From: DASUAO01 sp046484625
Lineage (GTDB): Bacteria > Actinomycetota > Acidimicrobiia > IMCC26256 > PALSA-555
Assembly (NCBI GenBank): GCA_046484625.1
Contig: JAWOIO010000159.1
Span: forward strand, 1 to 10,785
Length of the DNA: 10,785 bases
Direction of reading: 5' to 3'
Below, in pieces: positions 1-7,462 of this stretch. Each line of letters starts with the position of its first letter. The first letter of the stretch is position 1. A model generated the notes under the pieces. The model was not told the DNA's origin, searched no databases, and saw nothing but the letters and a program-made list of their open reading frames with translations. The position numbers and the translations under genes were made by a program.

Positions 1-949
1 TGGCCGAGAGCCCGAGCGCGACCGACAGGAACAATGGCATGGCGAAGAAGATGCCGGCCATGGCGAGGTAGGTGAAGAAGAACGACACGACGCCCGCCTT
101 CAACTGGCGGATTCGCAGCATCGCGGGGTCGATGAGTGCTCCTTCGCCTCGCTCGATGCGCCGATTCTCCCAACGCATGAAGATCGCCAGGGTCACCGCT
201 CCCGCGAGCATCAGCCAGATCACCGGCGAGAGCCCGAGCCACTGGGGCGCTTCGGGCTTGGGCTGCACAAGACCCCACGTCCCCGAGCGGAGGATGCCGT
301 AGACGAACAGTCCGAGGCCCGCCGCGGAGAGTGCCGTACCGACCAGGTCGAGCTGAACCCCTTCCTCGGCGGGAGTGTCCTGCATCCGCCGCGAGAAGGC
401 GAGGATCCCGCCGATGGCGATGACCTCGCAGACGAAGACCCATCGCCACGACCAGTAGGTGGTGAACGCACCACCGATCAACGGGCCGAGTGCGATTGCC
501 ATCGCGCCTGACGCGGCGACGAGCCCGTACGCCTTCGGTCGCTCCGGCTTGGAGAAGTTCGAAGCAACCAATGCCACGATCGCCGGCATGATCAGCACCG
601 CGCCGAAGCCTTCGAGGAACGACCAGCCGATGATGAGCACGGTGAGGTTCGGCGCGAGTGCGGTGGTGAGGGACCCACACGCATAGATGACACCGCCGAT
701 CGCGAACGCACGCTTGCGGCCGAGGATCTGGCCGATCTTGCCGCCAGTGATCATCAGCGATGCCATCACCAACGTGTAGAGCGTGATCGCCGTCTGGATC
801 CCTGTCACGGTCGTGCCGACGTCCTTGGCGACCGTCGCAATTGCCACGTTCATCACCGAACTGTCGAGGGCCATGATGAACTGCCCTGCCGCCAGGGTGA
901 GCAAGACGATCGTCGCCGCGCCGCCCTTGCGTCCGGTTGTCTGGGTCAT
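1..949 (-). CDS. MFS transporter, DHA2 (EmrB/QacA-like) family, C-terminus beyond window
   Basis: Inner-membrane, proton-coupled drug/metabolite transporter of the major facilitator superfamily; 316 N-terminal residues are present and the frame runs open off the left edge. The first helix carries the 14-TM-family motif LDSSVMNVA (residues 28-36). Motif A follows at 69-80 (GGKIGQILGRKR). The antiporter motif C is at 142-160, with G155-P156 and G159-G160. Further hydrophobic helices lie near 167-186, 205-222, 243-258 and 285-312. Full DHA2 proteins are usually about 450-550 residues, so roughly the last third is missing. The ATG at 949 is the first start in frame; a weak GAAGG lies about 10 bases upstream. 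It follows the sulfatase stop by 48 bases on the same strand, so it is probably the last known gene of the acyltransferase-sulfatase operon. Its substrate cannot be read from sequence; export of a lipophilic product or a drug is equally possible. Confidence 0.9.
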   Translation of the reverse strand, partial: MTQTTGRKGGAATIVLLTLAAGQFIMALDSSVMNVAIATVAKDVGTTVTGIQTAITLYTLVMASLMITGGKIGQILGRKRAFAIGGVIYACGSLTTALAPNLTVLIIGWSFLEGFGAVLIMPAIVALVASNFSKPERPKAYGLVAASGAMAIALGPLIGGAFTTYWSWRWVFVCEVIAIGGILAFSRRMQDTPAEEGVQLDLVGTALSAAGLGLFVYGILRSGTWGLVQPKPEAPQWLGLSPVIWLMLAGAVTLAIFMRWENRRIERGEGALIDPAMLRIRQLKAGVVSFFFTYLAMAGIFFAMPLFLSVALGLSA

Positions 950-997
950 CGTCGGCGCACCTTCATTCGGTCTCTCCCACTGCAACGGTTGCTCACG

Positions 998-2527
998 TTA
1001 GGCCTCGCTCGGGCGCGACATCGCGTTCTTCGGGGGGTACCTCGAGAACGTGCGGAGGTGCTTGCTGAGGCCGCTCGTGAACGCTTCGATGTACGCGAGC
1101 TTCCGGATCAGGTAGCTATGGGTCTCTTTGGGATCGAGGTACAGGTTGTAGAGGCGCCCGTAGGGGTACTTCTGCTCCACGCCGGTGAAGCCGCCGGGGT
1201 TCACGACGTCGCGGCTGTCGTCCGAGATCGACGCGAGCATCATCTTGTACTCACCGCAGCGCACGGCCGAGAACATCGTCTGGAGCCAGTAGTAGTGGTA
1301 CTTGCGGTGTGACAGCCCGTCGGGTGCGAGCAGGAATGCCGACTGGTCGATCCCGTCGATGAAGCGATCACCGGGGACCGCCGCCCCGGCCCCCGCCAGC
1401 GTGAGCGTGGTGGGAAGCAGGTCGGAGAAGTTGAAGATCCCGTCCGACGCGTGATCGGCGTCGATCATCCCCGGCCAGGTGAAGATCGCAGGGACGCGAA
1501 CGCCCCCCTCCCAGGTGGAGCCCTTCGCGCACCGGAACGGCGTGTAGGCCGCGTCGGGCCAGGTCTCCATCTCCGGACCGTTGTCGGACGACACGAAGAT
1601 CATCGTGTGCTCGTACTGGCCGGTCTCGCGCAGCTTGGCGACGATCCGCCCGACGATGTCGTCGAGCTCGATGATCGTGTCCTTGTACGGATGCTTCGCG
1701 GGCGACGAGCCGAGGTACTTCTCGAGCGGGTAGTTGTCGAAGTGCGCGCCACGCGTGTTGTGATAGAGGAACCAGGGCTGGTCGCCCCCTGCCATACGCC
1801 CGATGAAGTCCTCTGAGTACGCGACCCACTTGTCGTCGAGCATTGAGAGGACCGGGATCGTGACCTCCTCGACGTCCTCGATCTCGCCGCCGCGCGTCGC
1901 GTGGACGAAGCACTTGTTGAACGGCTGGTTCTCGATCCACTTCGTCCGCTCCTCCGAGTATGCGATCTCGGGGAAGAAGTACGGGTCGCGCCACTCCGTG
2001 TACATGTCGGACACGGACAGGAACCCGTAGAAGTCGTCGAAGCCGACGTGCTGGGGCTGGGACTCCCGGTTCTCTCCCATGTGCCACTTCCCGACGCACT
2101 GGGTGACGTACCCGGCGTCGCTCAGCAGCTCGGGGAGCGTGATCTCGCCCTCGAGTCCCCCGGGCTCTCCGTACATCGGCGGCCGGAGCAGCCCATGTCG
2201 CATCGGGAGGCGCCCCGTCATGAGCGTGGCACGTGATGGGCTGCACGAGGGCTCGGAGTAGCACGACGTCAGCATCCGCCCCTCGCGTGCGAGGCGGTCG
2301 ATGTGCGGTGTGGGCGCGCCGACCGCGACACCACCGCCGTAGCAGCCGAAGTCGCCCCAGCCCACGTCGTCGAACAGGATCCAGCAGAAGTTCGGGTTTC
2401 GGCCGTGCTCGGCGCGGTAGGCATCAAGGCGTGCGTGAGCCGCGGCCTCCTGTTCCGGATGCCGAACGACCGGCTCGCGGTGTGCCGCGACGGCCTCGGT
2501 CTCCGCCACGATCGGGTCGTAGCCCAC
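998..2527 (-). CDS. Type I (formylglycine-dependent) sulfatase, arylsulfatase-like
   Basis: Hydrolyses a sulfate ester with a formylglycine nucleophile and a Ca2+-type metal site (alkaline-phosphatase superfamily). The 509-residue product shows the full signature C-S-P-S-R-A at 95-100 followed by TGR at 104-106; Cys95 is the residue oxidised to formylglycine. Other expected elements are visible: metal-binding D53-D54 in FDDVGWGDFG, GKWHMG at 146-151 (K147, H149), His262, SSDNG at 313-317 (D315, N316) and the Lys of KGSTWEGG (K335). All key residues are present. About 45 polar residues precede the catalytic core and no signal peptide is evident, so the enzyme may be cytoplasmic. The start is GTG at 2527, supported by GAGGAGG 4 bases upstream; the gene begins 20 bases after the acyltransferase stop, implying co-transcription. 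No formylglycine-generating enzyme is encoded in this window. The substrate (aryl, steroid or alkyl sulfate) is unknown. Confidence 0.93.
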   Translation of the reverse strand: MGYDPIVAETEAVAAHREPVVRHPEQEAAAHARLDAYRAEHGRNPNFCWILFDDVGWGDFGCYGGGVAVGAPTPHIDRLAREGRMLTSCYSEPSCSPSRATLMTGRLPMRHGLLRPPMYGEPGGLEGEITLPELLSDAGYVTQCVGKWHMGENRESQPQHVGFDDFYGFLSVSDMYTEWRDPYFFPEIAYSEERTKWIENQPFNKCFVHATRGGEIEDVEEVTIPVLSMLDDKWVAYSEDFIGRMAGGDQPWFLYHNTRGAHFDNYPLEKYLGSSPAKHPYKDTIIELDDIVGRIVAKLRETGQYEHTMIFVSSDNGPEMETWPDAAYTPFRCAKGSTWEGGVRVPAIFTWPGMIDADHASDGIFNFSDLLPTTLTLAGAGAAVPGDRFIDGIDQSAFLLAPDGLSHRKYHYYWLQTMFSAVRCGEYKMMLASISDDSRDVVNPGGFTGVEQKYPYGRLYNLYLDPKETHSYLIRKLAYIEAFTSGLSKHLRTFSRYPPKNAMSRPSEA

Positions 2528-2547
2528 GTTGCCTCCTCTTTCTGTCG

Positions 2548-3972
2548 CTAGCTCGATGTCGTGGCTTCGAGCTCGTCGAGCTCGGCGTCCACTCCTTCCA
2601 GCAGTGCCCAGATGTCGGGCACCATGTCACGGTCGGCGAGCAGGCCGAAGTCGAGGCTGCCGCGGTAGCTCATCAGGGTCATGTTCAGTCCCACCCCATC
2701 GGCGATCGGGGAGAGTGGGTAGAGCGCCTGCATCTCGGCGCCGCAGTGGTAGATGGGGAACTGCGGTCCCGGGACGTTCGAGATGATCAGGTTGAACGGG
2801 ATGTTCATCCGCTCGAACAGCCGGGTCCGGGTCACGACCCGGCTCGCCATCCCCGCCACCGACGGCGGCGTGAAGTTGAGGAAGTCCTGCAGCAGGCTCG
2901 CCGGGACCGCGCCGTGCTCCTCCTTCGCGACGGCCATCTCGGCCCGGGTGAGCTCCAGGCGCTGACGGGGGTCGGCCTCGTTGGTCGGCAACGCTGCGAG
3001 CATCGCCGAGATCCGGTTGCCGAGCGTTCCATGCTCCTCCACGCGCACCGACACGGGCACCATCGCCACGAGCGGCGCGCTGGGCAGCGCGTCGTGCGCG
3101 ATGAGCCAGCGGCGGAGCGCACCCGCGCACAACGCCATCACGACGTCGTTGACCGTCCCACCGACCGCGTTCTTGATGCGCTTGACCCGCTCGAGTTCGA
3201 CGCCTCCGTACGCGAACCGGCGGTGTGGGGAGATGACCCCGTTGAACGGGGTCGAGGGGGCCTGGAATGTCGGTCGCGCCAGGACCTCGTCGCGTCTCGC
3301 GGGCCCGACCACCGGGAGCCTGACGCCGAGGTTCGCACCGAGCGACGGCAAGGCGGGGATCGCGTCGCGGAGCAGCTTCACCCCCGCCGCGGGCCGGCGA
3401 ACGAGGTTCACCGCGCCGCGACCGAGCATGGACCACGGACTCGGCACGTGATCCGGTTCCCAGCGTGTCTCGGGTCCGGGGGCCGGCGCCGGGCTCGGCT
3501 CGAGGTCGAGCAGCACGCTCAGGATCTCGGAGCCGGCGACCCCGTCGATGCACGCGTGATGGATCTTCGTGAGCTCGCAGATCGAACCGTCCTCGAGGCC
3601 GTCGATGAGATACATCTCCCAGAGCGGACGGCTCCGATCGAGGTGCCGGGCGGCGATCCGAGCCGCCAGCTCGCCGAGCTGGGCGCGGTCACCGGGCGGC
3701 GGGACCGCGATGTGGCGCAGGTGGAAGTCGAGGTCGAAGTCGGGATCCTCGATCCAGTAGGGCTGGTCGATGTTGAACGGGACCTCCACGAGTCGACGGC
3801 GGAACATCGGAAGGAGGTGGATTCGTTCCTCGATCACGGCGCGGACCGACTCGGGGCTGAGGTGGGCATGTGGACCCGACGGATCGAAGAGGGCGACGCT
3901 CGTGACGTGGCCGTACGTCCGGGGCGACTCCATGCTCAGGAAGCCGGCGTCGAGTCCTGACAGCTGTTCCAT
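2548..3972 (-). CDS. Wax ester synthase / diacylglycerol acyltransferase (WS/DGAT) family protein
   Basis: Acyl-CoA-dependent O-acyltransferase that makes wax esters or triacylglycerol, normally at the membrane or lipid-body surface. The 474-residue length is typical of the family. The N-terminal LSGLDAGFL opening (4-12) is characteristic of actinobacterial members. The catalytic motif HHxxxDG is intact as HHACIDG (138-144; general base His139, with D143-G144). PLWE at 116-119, the ND pair in GGTVNDVVMA (N275, D276), the PVSVR segment (306-310) and the NLIISNVPGP block (394-402) complete the family pattern. The start is ATG at 3972, with AAGGGG about 5 bases upstream. It is the first gene of the minus-strand operon that continues with the sulfatase and the MFS transporter, and it is divergent from the MBL hydrolase across 70 bases. 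Actinobacteria often carry many WS/DGAT paralogues, so the acceptor alcohol cannot be assigned. Catalytic residues look functional. Confidence 0.93.
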   Translation of the reverse strand: MEQLSGLDAGFLSMESPRTYGHVTSVALFDPSGPHAHLSPESVRAVIEERIHLLPMFRRRLVEVPFNIDQPYWIEDPDFDLDFHLRHIAVPPPGDRAQLGELAARIAARHLDRSRPLWEMYLIDGLEDGSICELTKIHHACIDGVAGSEILSVLLDLEPSPAPAPGPETRWEPDHVPSPWSMLGRGAVNLVRRPAAGVKLLRDAIPALPSLGANLGVRLPVVGPARRDEVLARPTFQAPSTPFNGVISPHRRFAYGGVELERVKRIKNAVGGTVNDVVMALCAGALRRWLIAHDALPSAPLVAMVPVSVRVEEHGTLGNRISAMLAALPTNEADPRQRLELTRAEMAVAKEEHGAVPASLLQDFLNFTPPSVAGMASRVVTRTRLFERMNIPFNLIISNVPGPQFPIYHCGAEMQALYPLSPIADGVGLNMTLMSYRGSLDFGLLADRDMVPDIWALLEGVDAELDELEATTSS

Positions 3973-4014
3973 CTGTCCCCTTACGTGGCGGAACGAAGAA
4001 CGTAGTCATACATT

Positions 4015-4031
4015 CCGGGTTCCGAAACCGG
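4015..4031. promoter_or_regulatory. 17-base inverted repeat in divergent promoter, candidate operator
   Basis: CCGGGTTCCGAAACCGG reads as arms CCGG-TTC and GAA-CCGG around a central C, with one symmetric mismatch per arm. It lies in the 70-base gap between the WS/DGAT start (3972) and the MBL hydrolase start (4043). It ends 11 bases before the GTG and covers the region just before the GGGAGG ribosome binding site. On the minus strand a weak -35/-10 pair can be drawn (TTTCGG, 17 bases, TACGTT) that overlaps the dyad. Size and symmetry suit a TetR- or MarR-type operator able to control both operons. The regulator is not identified. Confidence 0.5.
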
Positions 4032-4042
4032 GAGGCGCGGCC

Positions 4043-5302
4043 GTGGTCCAGAACCCCACCGACAAGTTCGTGCAGATGCGGCATCAGCCGCCAGAGGACG
4101 CCAAGTTCTTCTGGAACGGTGGGCCGATCGAGGTGGCCGATCGGACATGGTTCGCGTCGTTGTTGAGTGGGGTGACGGCGTTCGAGACCGACGACGGTCT
4201 CGTCCTCGTCGACACGGGGACGAAGAACTTCGGACCGCACCTCGCCAGGGAGATACGGGAGGCGACCGACTCTCCGGTCCACACCGCGATCTACACCCAC
4301 GGGCATGTCGACCATGCCTTCGGGTTGGCGCCGTTCCTGATCGAGGGTCAGTCGGAGCCGACCGTCATCGGCCACCGTGCGATGCCTGCCCGGTTCGAGC
4401 GCTACGAGCGCACGTCACGACACAACCGGTCACTCAACGCTCGCCAGTTCGGTGGGGCGGTCGACGCGACCGAGACCGTCGACTTCGAGGCGCCGGCGAT
4501 CCCTCCGAATCTCCTGTACGACGACGAGCTCCGGATCGAAGTGGGCGGTGTGACCTTCGAGCTGTTCCACGCGCGCGGCGAGACCGATGACCATACGTGG
4601 GTGTACTGCCCGGACCGCGGTGTGCTGTGCCCGGGTGACCTCGTGATCTGGGGAGTGCCGAACGCGGGGAACCCGCAGAAGGTGCAGCGCTACCCCTGGG
4701 ACTGGGCGAAGGCGTTGCGCGCCATGGCCGCCAAGCAGCCGCGGTCGCTCGCGCCCGGTCACGGCGGACCGGTCGTCGACGATGCTGCGCTCGTCGAGCG
4801 AATCCTTCTCGAGACCGCCGAGCTGCTCGAGGCGATCGTCGCCCGCACACTCGAGGTCCTCGAGGACGGTTCGCCGCCGCACGTCGACGTCGTTCGTCGA
4901 GTCGACATCCCCGTGTCGGAGTCGCCGTGGCTCCAGCCGGTGTACGACGAAGGCGAGTTCATCGTGCGCAACGTGATCCGCTACTACGGCGGCTGGTTCT
5001 CGGGCCGCCCGAGCGAGCTCAAGCCTGCGGATCGCGACGAGGTCGCGACGGCGATGGCCGCCGTCGCCGGTGGCTCGAACGCGCTGCTCGACGAAGCGAC
5101 GCGCCGCGCCGACGGTGGAGACCTGCGGGTCGCGTGCCACCTGGCCGACTACGCCCTGGAGGCAGCTCCTGACGACGCGGCGATCCAGGCGGGCGTCGCC
5201 GAGATCTATGAGCGGCGGGCTTCGGAGGAGACGAGCCTGATGGCGATCAACCTCTACCGCTCGGCTGCGGCCTACGCGCGGGCCGGACGGCCGTATCGAT
5301 AG
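4043..5302 (+). CDS. Metallo-beta-lactamase-fold hydrolase with alkyl-sulfatase-like C-terminal domain
   Basis: Metal-dependent hydrolase of 419 residues. The MBL motif THGHVDH is at 85-91 (H86, H88, D90, H91). Further ligands are probably H184 in GETDDH, D199 in CPGD and H240 in PGHG, so the dinuclear site looks complete. The C-terminal half (about 270-419) contains the stretch from VYDEGEFIVRNVIRYYGGWF through helical repeats to LMAINLYRSAAAYAR. It resembles the dimerisation domain of SdsA1/BDS1 alkyl sulfatases, but the SCP2-like third domain and the long N-terminus of those roughly 650-residue enzymes are absent. Alkyl-sulfatase-like activity is inference; other ester or thioester hydrolysis is possible. 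No signal peptide is visible. The frame is open far upstream, but GTG 4043 is chosen because GGGAGG sits 7 bases before it and it clears the divergent gene; ATG 4076 is an alternative with a poorer site. It is followed after 18 bases by the DDN gene, probably as an operon. Confidence 0.88.
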   Translation: MVQNPTDKFVQMRHQPPEDAKFFWNGGPIEVADRTWFASLLSGVTAFETDDGLVLVDTGTKNFGPHLAREIREATDSPVHTAIYTHGHVDHAFGLAPFLIEGQSEPTVIGHRAMPARFERYERTSRHNRSLNARQFGGAVDATETVDFEAPAIPPNLLYDDELRIEVGGVTFELFHARGETDDHTWVYCPDRGVLCPGDLVIWGVPNAGNPQKVQRYPWDWAKALRAMAAKQPRSLAPGHGGPVVDDAALVERILLETAELLEAIVARTLEVLEDGSPPHVDVVRRVDIPVSESPWLQPVYDEGEFIVRNVIRYYGGWFSGRPSELKPADRDEVATAMAAVAGGSNALLDEATRRADGGDLRVACHLADYALEAAPDDAAIQAGVAEIYERRASEETSLMAINLYRSAAAYARAGRPYR

Positions 5303-5320
5303 TGGGAGTACCCTCACCCG

Positions 5321-5737
5321 ATGGACATGAACGAATTCAACTCCAAGATCATCGAGGAGTTCCGCGCACACGCGGGCAAGGTCGGGGGTGGCTTCGAGGG
5401 TGCACCGCTGCTCCTCCTCACGACGACCGGCGCCAGGAGCGGGAAGAGGCGGATCGCTCCGCTCGCGTACTTCGCCGAAGGCGACCGACGGTTCGTCTTC
5501 GGGTCCAAGGCCGGCGCGCCGACCGATCCCGACTGGATCCACAACATCCGAGCCGACGCCGCAGTCACAGTCGAGATCGGGACGGACCAGTACGAGGCGA
5601 CCGCGGTCGAGCTCGCCGAGCCGGACCGCGGCGAGATCTTCTCGAAGCAGGTCGCGGCGATGCCGGGCTTCGCCGAGTACCAGGAGAACGCAGGCGATCG
5701 TGCGATCCCGGTGGTCGAGCTGCTCCGTACTGTCTGA
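5321..5737 (+). CDS. DDN-family deazaflavin (F420)-dependent nitroreductase/quinone reductase-like protein
   Basis: Small split-barrel protein of 138 residues, the normal size for the Mycobacterium Ddn family, whose members use reduced coenzyme F420 to reduce quinones or nitro compounds. The family pattern is clear: LLLTTTGARSGKRRIAPLAY at 31-50 (the TTGxxSGxxR cofactor-binding segment) and FGSKAGAPTDPDWIHNIRA at 60-78. These are followed by a short beta-rich region and the ending GDRAIPVVEL. The substrate is unknown. The start is ATG 5321, 18 bases after the MBL hydrolase stop; GGGAG lies about 12 bases upstream, and a second ATG at 5327 is possible. Its position as second gene of the plus-strand operon suggests a redox step linked to the hydrolase, but this is inference. 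The organism must make F420 for the assigned chemistry; no F420 biosynthesis gene lies in this window. Confidence 0.9.
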   Translation: MDMNEFNSKIIEEFRAHAGKVGGGFEGAPLLLLTTTGARSGKRRIAPLAYFAEGDRRFVFGSKAGAPTDPDWIHNIRADAAVTVEIGTDQYEATAVELAEPDRGEIFSKQVAAMPGFAEYQENAGDRAIPVVELLRTV

Positions 5738-5764
5738 TCGGCGAAACGATCGGGTCCCACCCGA
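5736..5764. terminator. Hairpins between convergent genes, possible bidirectional terminator
   Basis: Two adjacent stems fill the 30-base gap between the DDN stop (5737) and the TetR stop (5768). One is GATCG/CGATC (5736-5740 and 5747-5751) with a 6-base loop. The other is TCGGGT/ACCCGA (5750-5755 and 5759-5764) with a 3-base loop. They share bases, so only one can form fully at a time. No U-run follows on either strand, so intrinsic termination would be of the GC-rich, tract-less kind. The convergent position is the main support. Confidence 0.4.
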
Positions 5765-5767
5765 CGG

Positions 5768-6370
5768 TCACCGCGTGCGCACGTTCTCCTCGGCGCGAAC
5801 GCCCCTCAAACCGAACCACGCGAGCTCGGATACCCATTGCGCGAGGACGGTGGGATCGAGCGGACCCTCGTCCGTGAGCGCGTCGCGGCTCGTCGCTTCG
5901 GCAATCCCGATGAGCGCGTGCGCGAGGACCCGGCGGTGCTCGGGTGTCCCCCGGATGTCGATGAGCTGACTGATCGCCTCAGCCGAGTCGTCGAGGATGC
6001 GATCGACGATCTCGGTGAACTCGACGTCGTTGCGAGCCGCGGCACCGAACAGGAGCCGGAACGCGGCCTCGTTGCCCGTGACGAAACGGAAGTAGGCGTT
6101 GAACCCGGCCTCGACGCGCTCCCGACCCGTGGTGACGCCGCGGGTGGCAACCTCGAGCTCACCGAGGAGCTGGCGGCCGACGTCGTCGAGGAGCTCGACG
6201 AACAGCGCCCGCTTCGACGGGAAGTGCTGGTAGAGGACCGGCTTCGTGACACCGGCCTTCGAGGCCACGTCGTCCATCGAGGTGGCGTGGAAGCCGCGTT
6301 CGGCGAACACCTGGCACGAGATGTCGAGGAGCTGACGCCGCCGCTGCTCGGCAGGGAGTCGGGTCGCCAT
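5768..6370 (-). CDS. TetR family transcriptional regulator
   Basis: DNA-binding regulator of 200 residues, a typical TetR length. The N-terminal domain is canonical: LPAEQRRRQLLDISCQVFAE (5-24) is helix 1, and the helix-turn-helix runs about 32-51 with SMDDVASKAGVTKPVLYQHF. SKRALFVELLDDV then leads into the ligand domain (about 65-195). The N-terminal half resembles the mycobacterial Rv3208-type group from memory, not from a search. The ligand is unknown. The ATG at 6370 is chosen because the domain begins there; the frame is open much further upstream, but that part is antisense-type shadow of the aldo/keto reductase. Only a weak GAG-rich site precedes the ATG. The gene starts 8 bases after the reductase stop, so it is almost certainly co-transcribed and perhaps translationally coupled, which fits a local autoregulator of the reductase. 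Confidence 0.93.
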   Translation of the reverse strand: MATRLPAEQRRRQLLDISCQVFAERGFHATSMDDVASKAGVTKPVLYQHFPSKRALFVELLDDVGRQLLGELEVATRGVTTGRERVEAGFNAYFRFVTGNEAAFRLLFGAAARNDVEFTEIVDRILDDSAEAISQLIDIRGTPEHRRVLAHALIGIAEATSRDALTDEGPLDPTVLAQWVSELAWFGLRGVRAEENVRTR

Positions 6371-6378
6371 CTCTCGGG

Positions 6379-7386
6379 TCAGACGCTCGACTTCAAGGGC
6401 ATCACGTAGCGGTCCTCGTGATCGAAGTTGCGGGCCCAGAGCTCGTCGAGGCGGGACTTCTCGTCGGCGGTCAGCGGGAGGTCCGATGCGGCCGCGTACT
6501 CGCGTACCTCGTCCTCGGTGACGCACGTCGGGAGCACGTTGGTGAACGCGGGGTTCGCGAGGATGCCGGCGATCGCGGCCTGGCCGATCGTCCGACCTGT
6601 GTCCTCCCAGAGGAACGAGATTGTGGCTGCCTTCTCGAAGTTGTCGAGCATGTTGTCGCGGTTGCGGTGCGAGCGGTGGTCGTCCTTCGGGAACACGGTG
6701 TCCGGCGTGACCTTGCCGGACAGCGTGTCGGAGGCGTGCGGGACGCGCGCGATGAGGCTCACGCGCCCGTCGGCAACGCTGTCCTCGGCCGCGAAGGTGA
6801 GCCCCGGCTCCTGCTCCAAGATGTTGAAGACGGTCTGGAGCGAGACGATCGGACGGTTGCGGACCGCCTGCAGCCCCTCCTCGACCCACCCGATCGCGGG
6901 TCCGAGTGCGACGCCGAGCTCGCGGATCTTGCCCTCGGCGCGGAGCTGCTCCAGCTCGGCCCAGAGGTCGTCGGCGAGGATCGGCTCGATGCGGGTGTTG
7001 TGCAGCTGGTACAGCTCGATGCGATCGGTCTGGAGCCGGCTGAGCGAGTCCTCGAGCTGCTTGCGCACCGCCTCCGGGCGCCAGTCGTGCGGACGCTCCG
7101 ACTGGCCCGGGAACCGCCTCGGTGCGTCGATGTCGTAGCCGCACTTGGTGGTGAGGACGATGTCGTCGCGGTCCGCGCGCAGCAGATCCGCGAGCATCGT
7201 CTCGCCGATGCCGTCGGTTCCGTAGACCGGAGCGGTGTCGATGAAGTTGATCCCGGCGTCGAGCGCGGTCCTCAGGAGTCCCTGCTTGTCCTCGACCTCC
7301 CCCCACCAGTTGCTGGCGAGGGTCCAGGTGCCGAAGCCGACCTCCGAGACCTCGAGGTCCGAGCTGCCGAAGCGGCGATACCGCAT
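6379..7386 (-). CDS. Aldo/keto reductase family oxidoreductase
   Basis: NAD(P)H-dependent (beta/alpha)8-barrel carbonyl reductase of 335 residues, within the family's 300-340 range. The first strand opens with MRYRRFGSSDLEVSEVGFGT. The catalytic tetrad is recognisable as D50 (FIDTAPVYG), Y55, K81 (TTKCG) and H129 (YQLHN). The segment QAAIAGILANPAFTNVLPTC, in the last third, fits the cofactor-binding region of the family. The start is ATG 7386, with AGGAG about 6 bases upstream. It is followed after 8 bases by the TetR regulator. The stop of the small membrane protein lies 76 bases upstream on the same strand, so this gene may have its own promoter in that gap or be read through from 9510. The substrate cannot be assigned from sequence; sugar, aldehyde or steroid carbonyls are all within the family's reach. 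Confidence 0.93.
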   Translation of the reverse strand: MRYRRFGSSDLEVSEVGFGTWTLASNWWGEVEDKQGLLRTALDAGINFIDTAPVYGTDGIGETMLADLLRADRDDIVLTTKCGYDIDAPRRFPGQSERPHDWRPEAVRKQLEDSLSRLQTDRIELYQLHNTRIEPILADDLWAELEQLRAEGKIRELGVALGPAIGWVEEGLQAVRNRPIVSLQTVFNILEQEPGLTFAAEDSVADGRVSLIARVPHASDTLSGKVTPDTVFPKDDHRSHRNRDNMLDNFEKAATISFLWEDTGRTIGQAAIAGILANPAFTNVLPTCVTEDEVREYAAASDLPLTADEKSRLDELWARNFDHEDRYVMPLKSSV

Positions 7387-7462
7387 CTCTCTCTCCTCTG
7401 GTCAGTCGAACGCCACGTGAGGCTAGATCGTGCGGTCCGAGAGCAACGAAATGCCCGAGGTG

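Noticed and set aside
2233..3960. 575-codon plus-strand open frame opposite the WS/DGAT gene
   Set aside because: Arg/His/Asp-rich translation with no recognisable domain; it is the antisense shadow of a clear acyltransferase in high-GC DNA.
3770..4042. Longer N-terminus for the MBL hydrolase
   Set aside because: It would overlap the divergent WS/DGAT start by about 200 bases and is not protein-like; GTG 4043 has a strong GGGAGG site.
4430..5542. 370-codon minus-strand open frame opposite the MBL hydrolase
   Set aside because: Antisense shadow: the opposite strand carries intact MBL motifs and a ribosome binding site.
6371..7306. N-terminal extension of the TetR frame (512 codons in total)
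   Set aside because: The extension lies over the aldo/keto reductase in another frame and is Arg/Ala-rich with no domain; the TetR domain starts exactly at ATG 6370.
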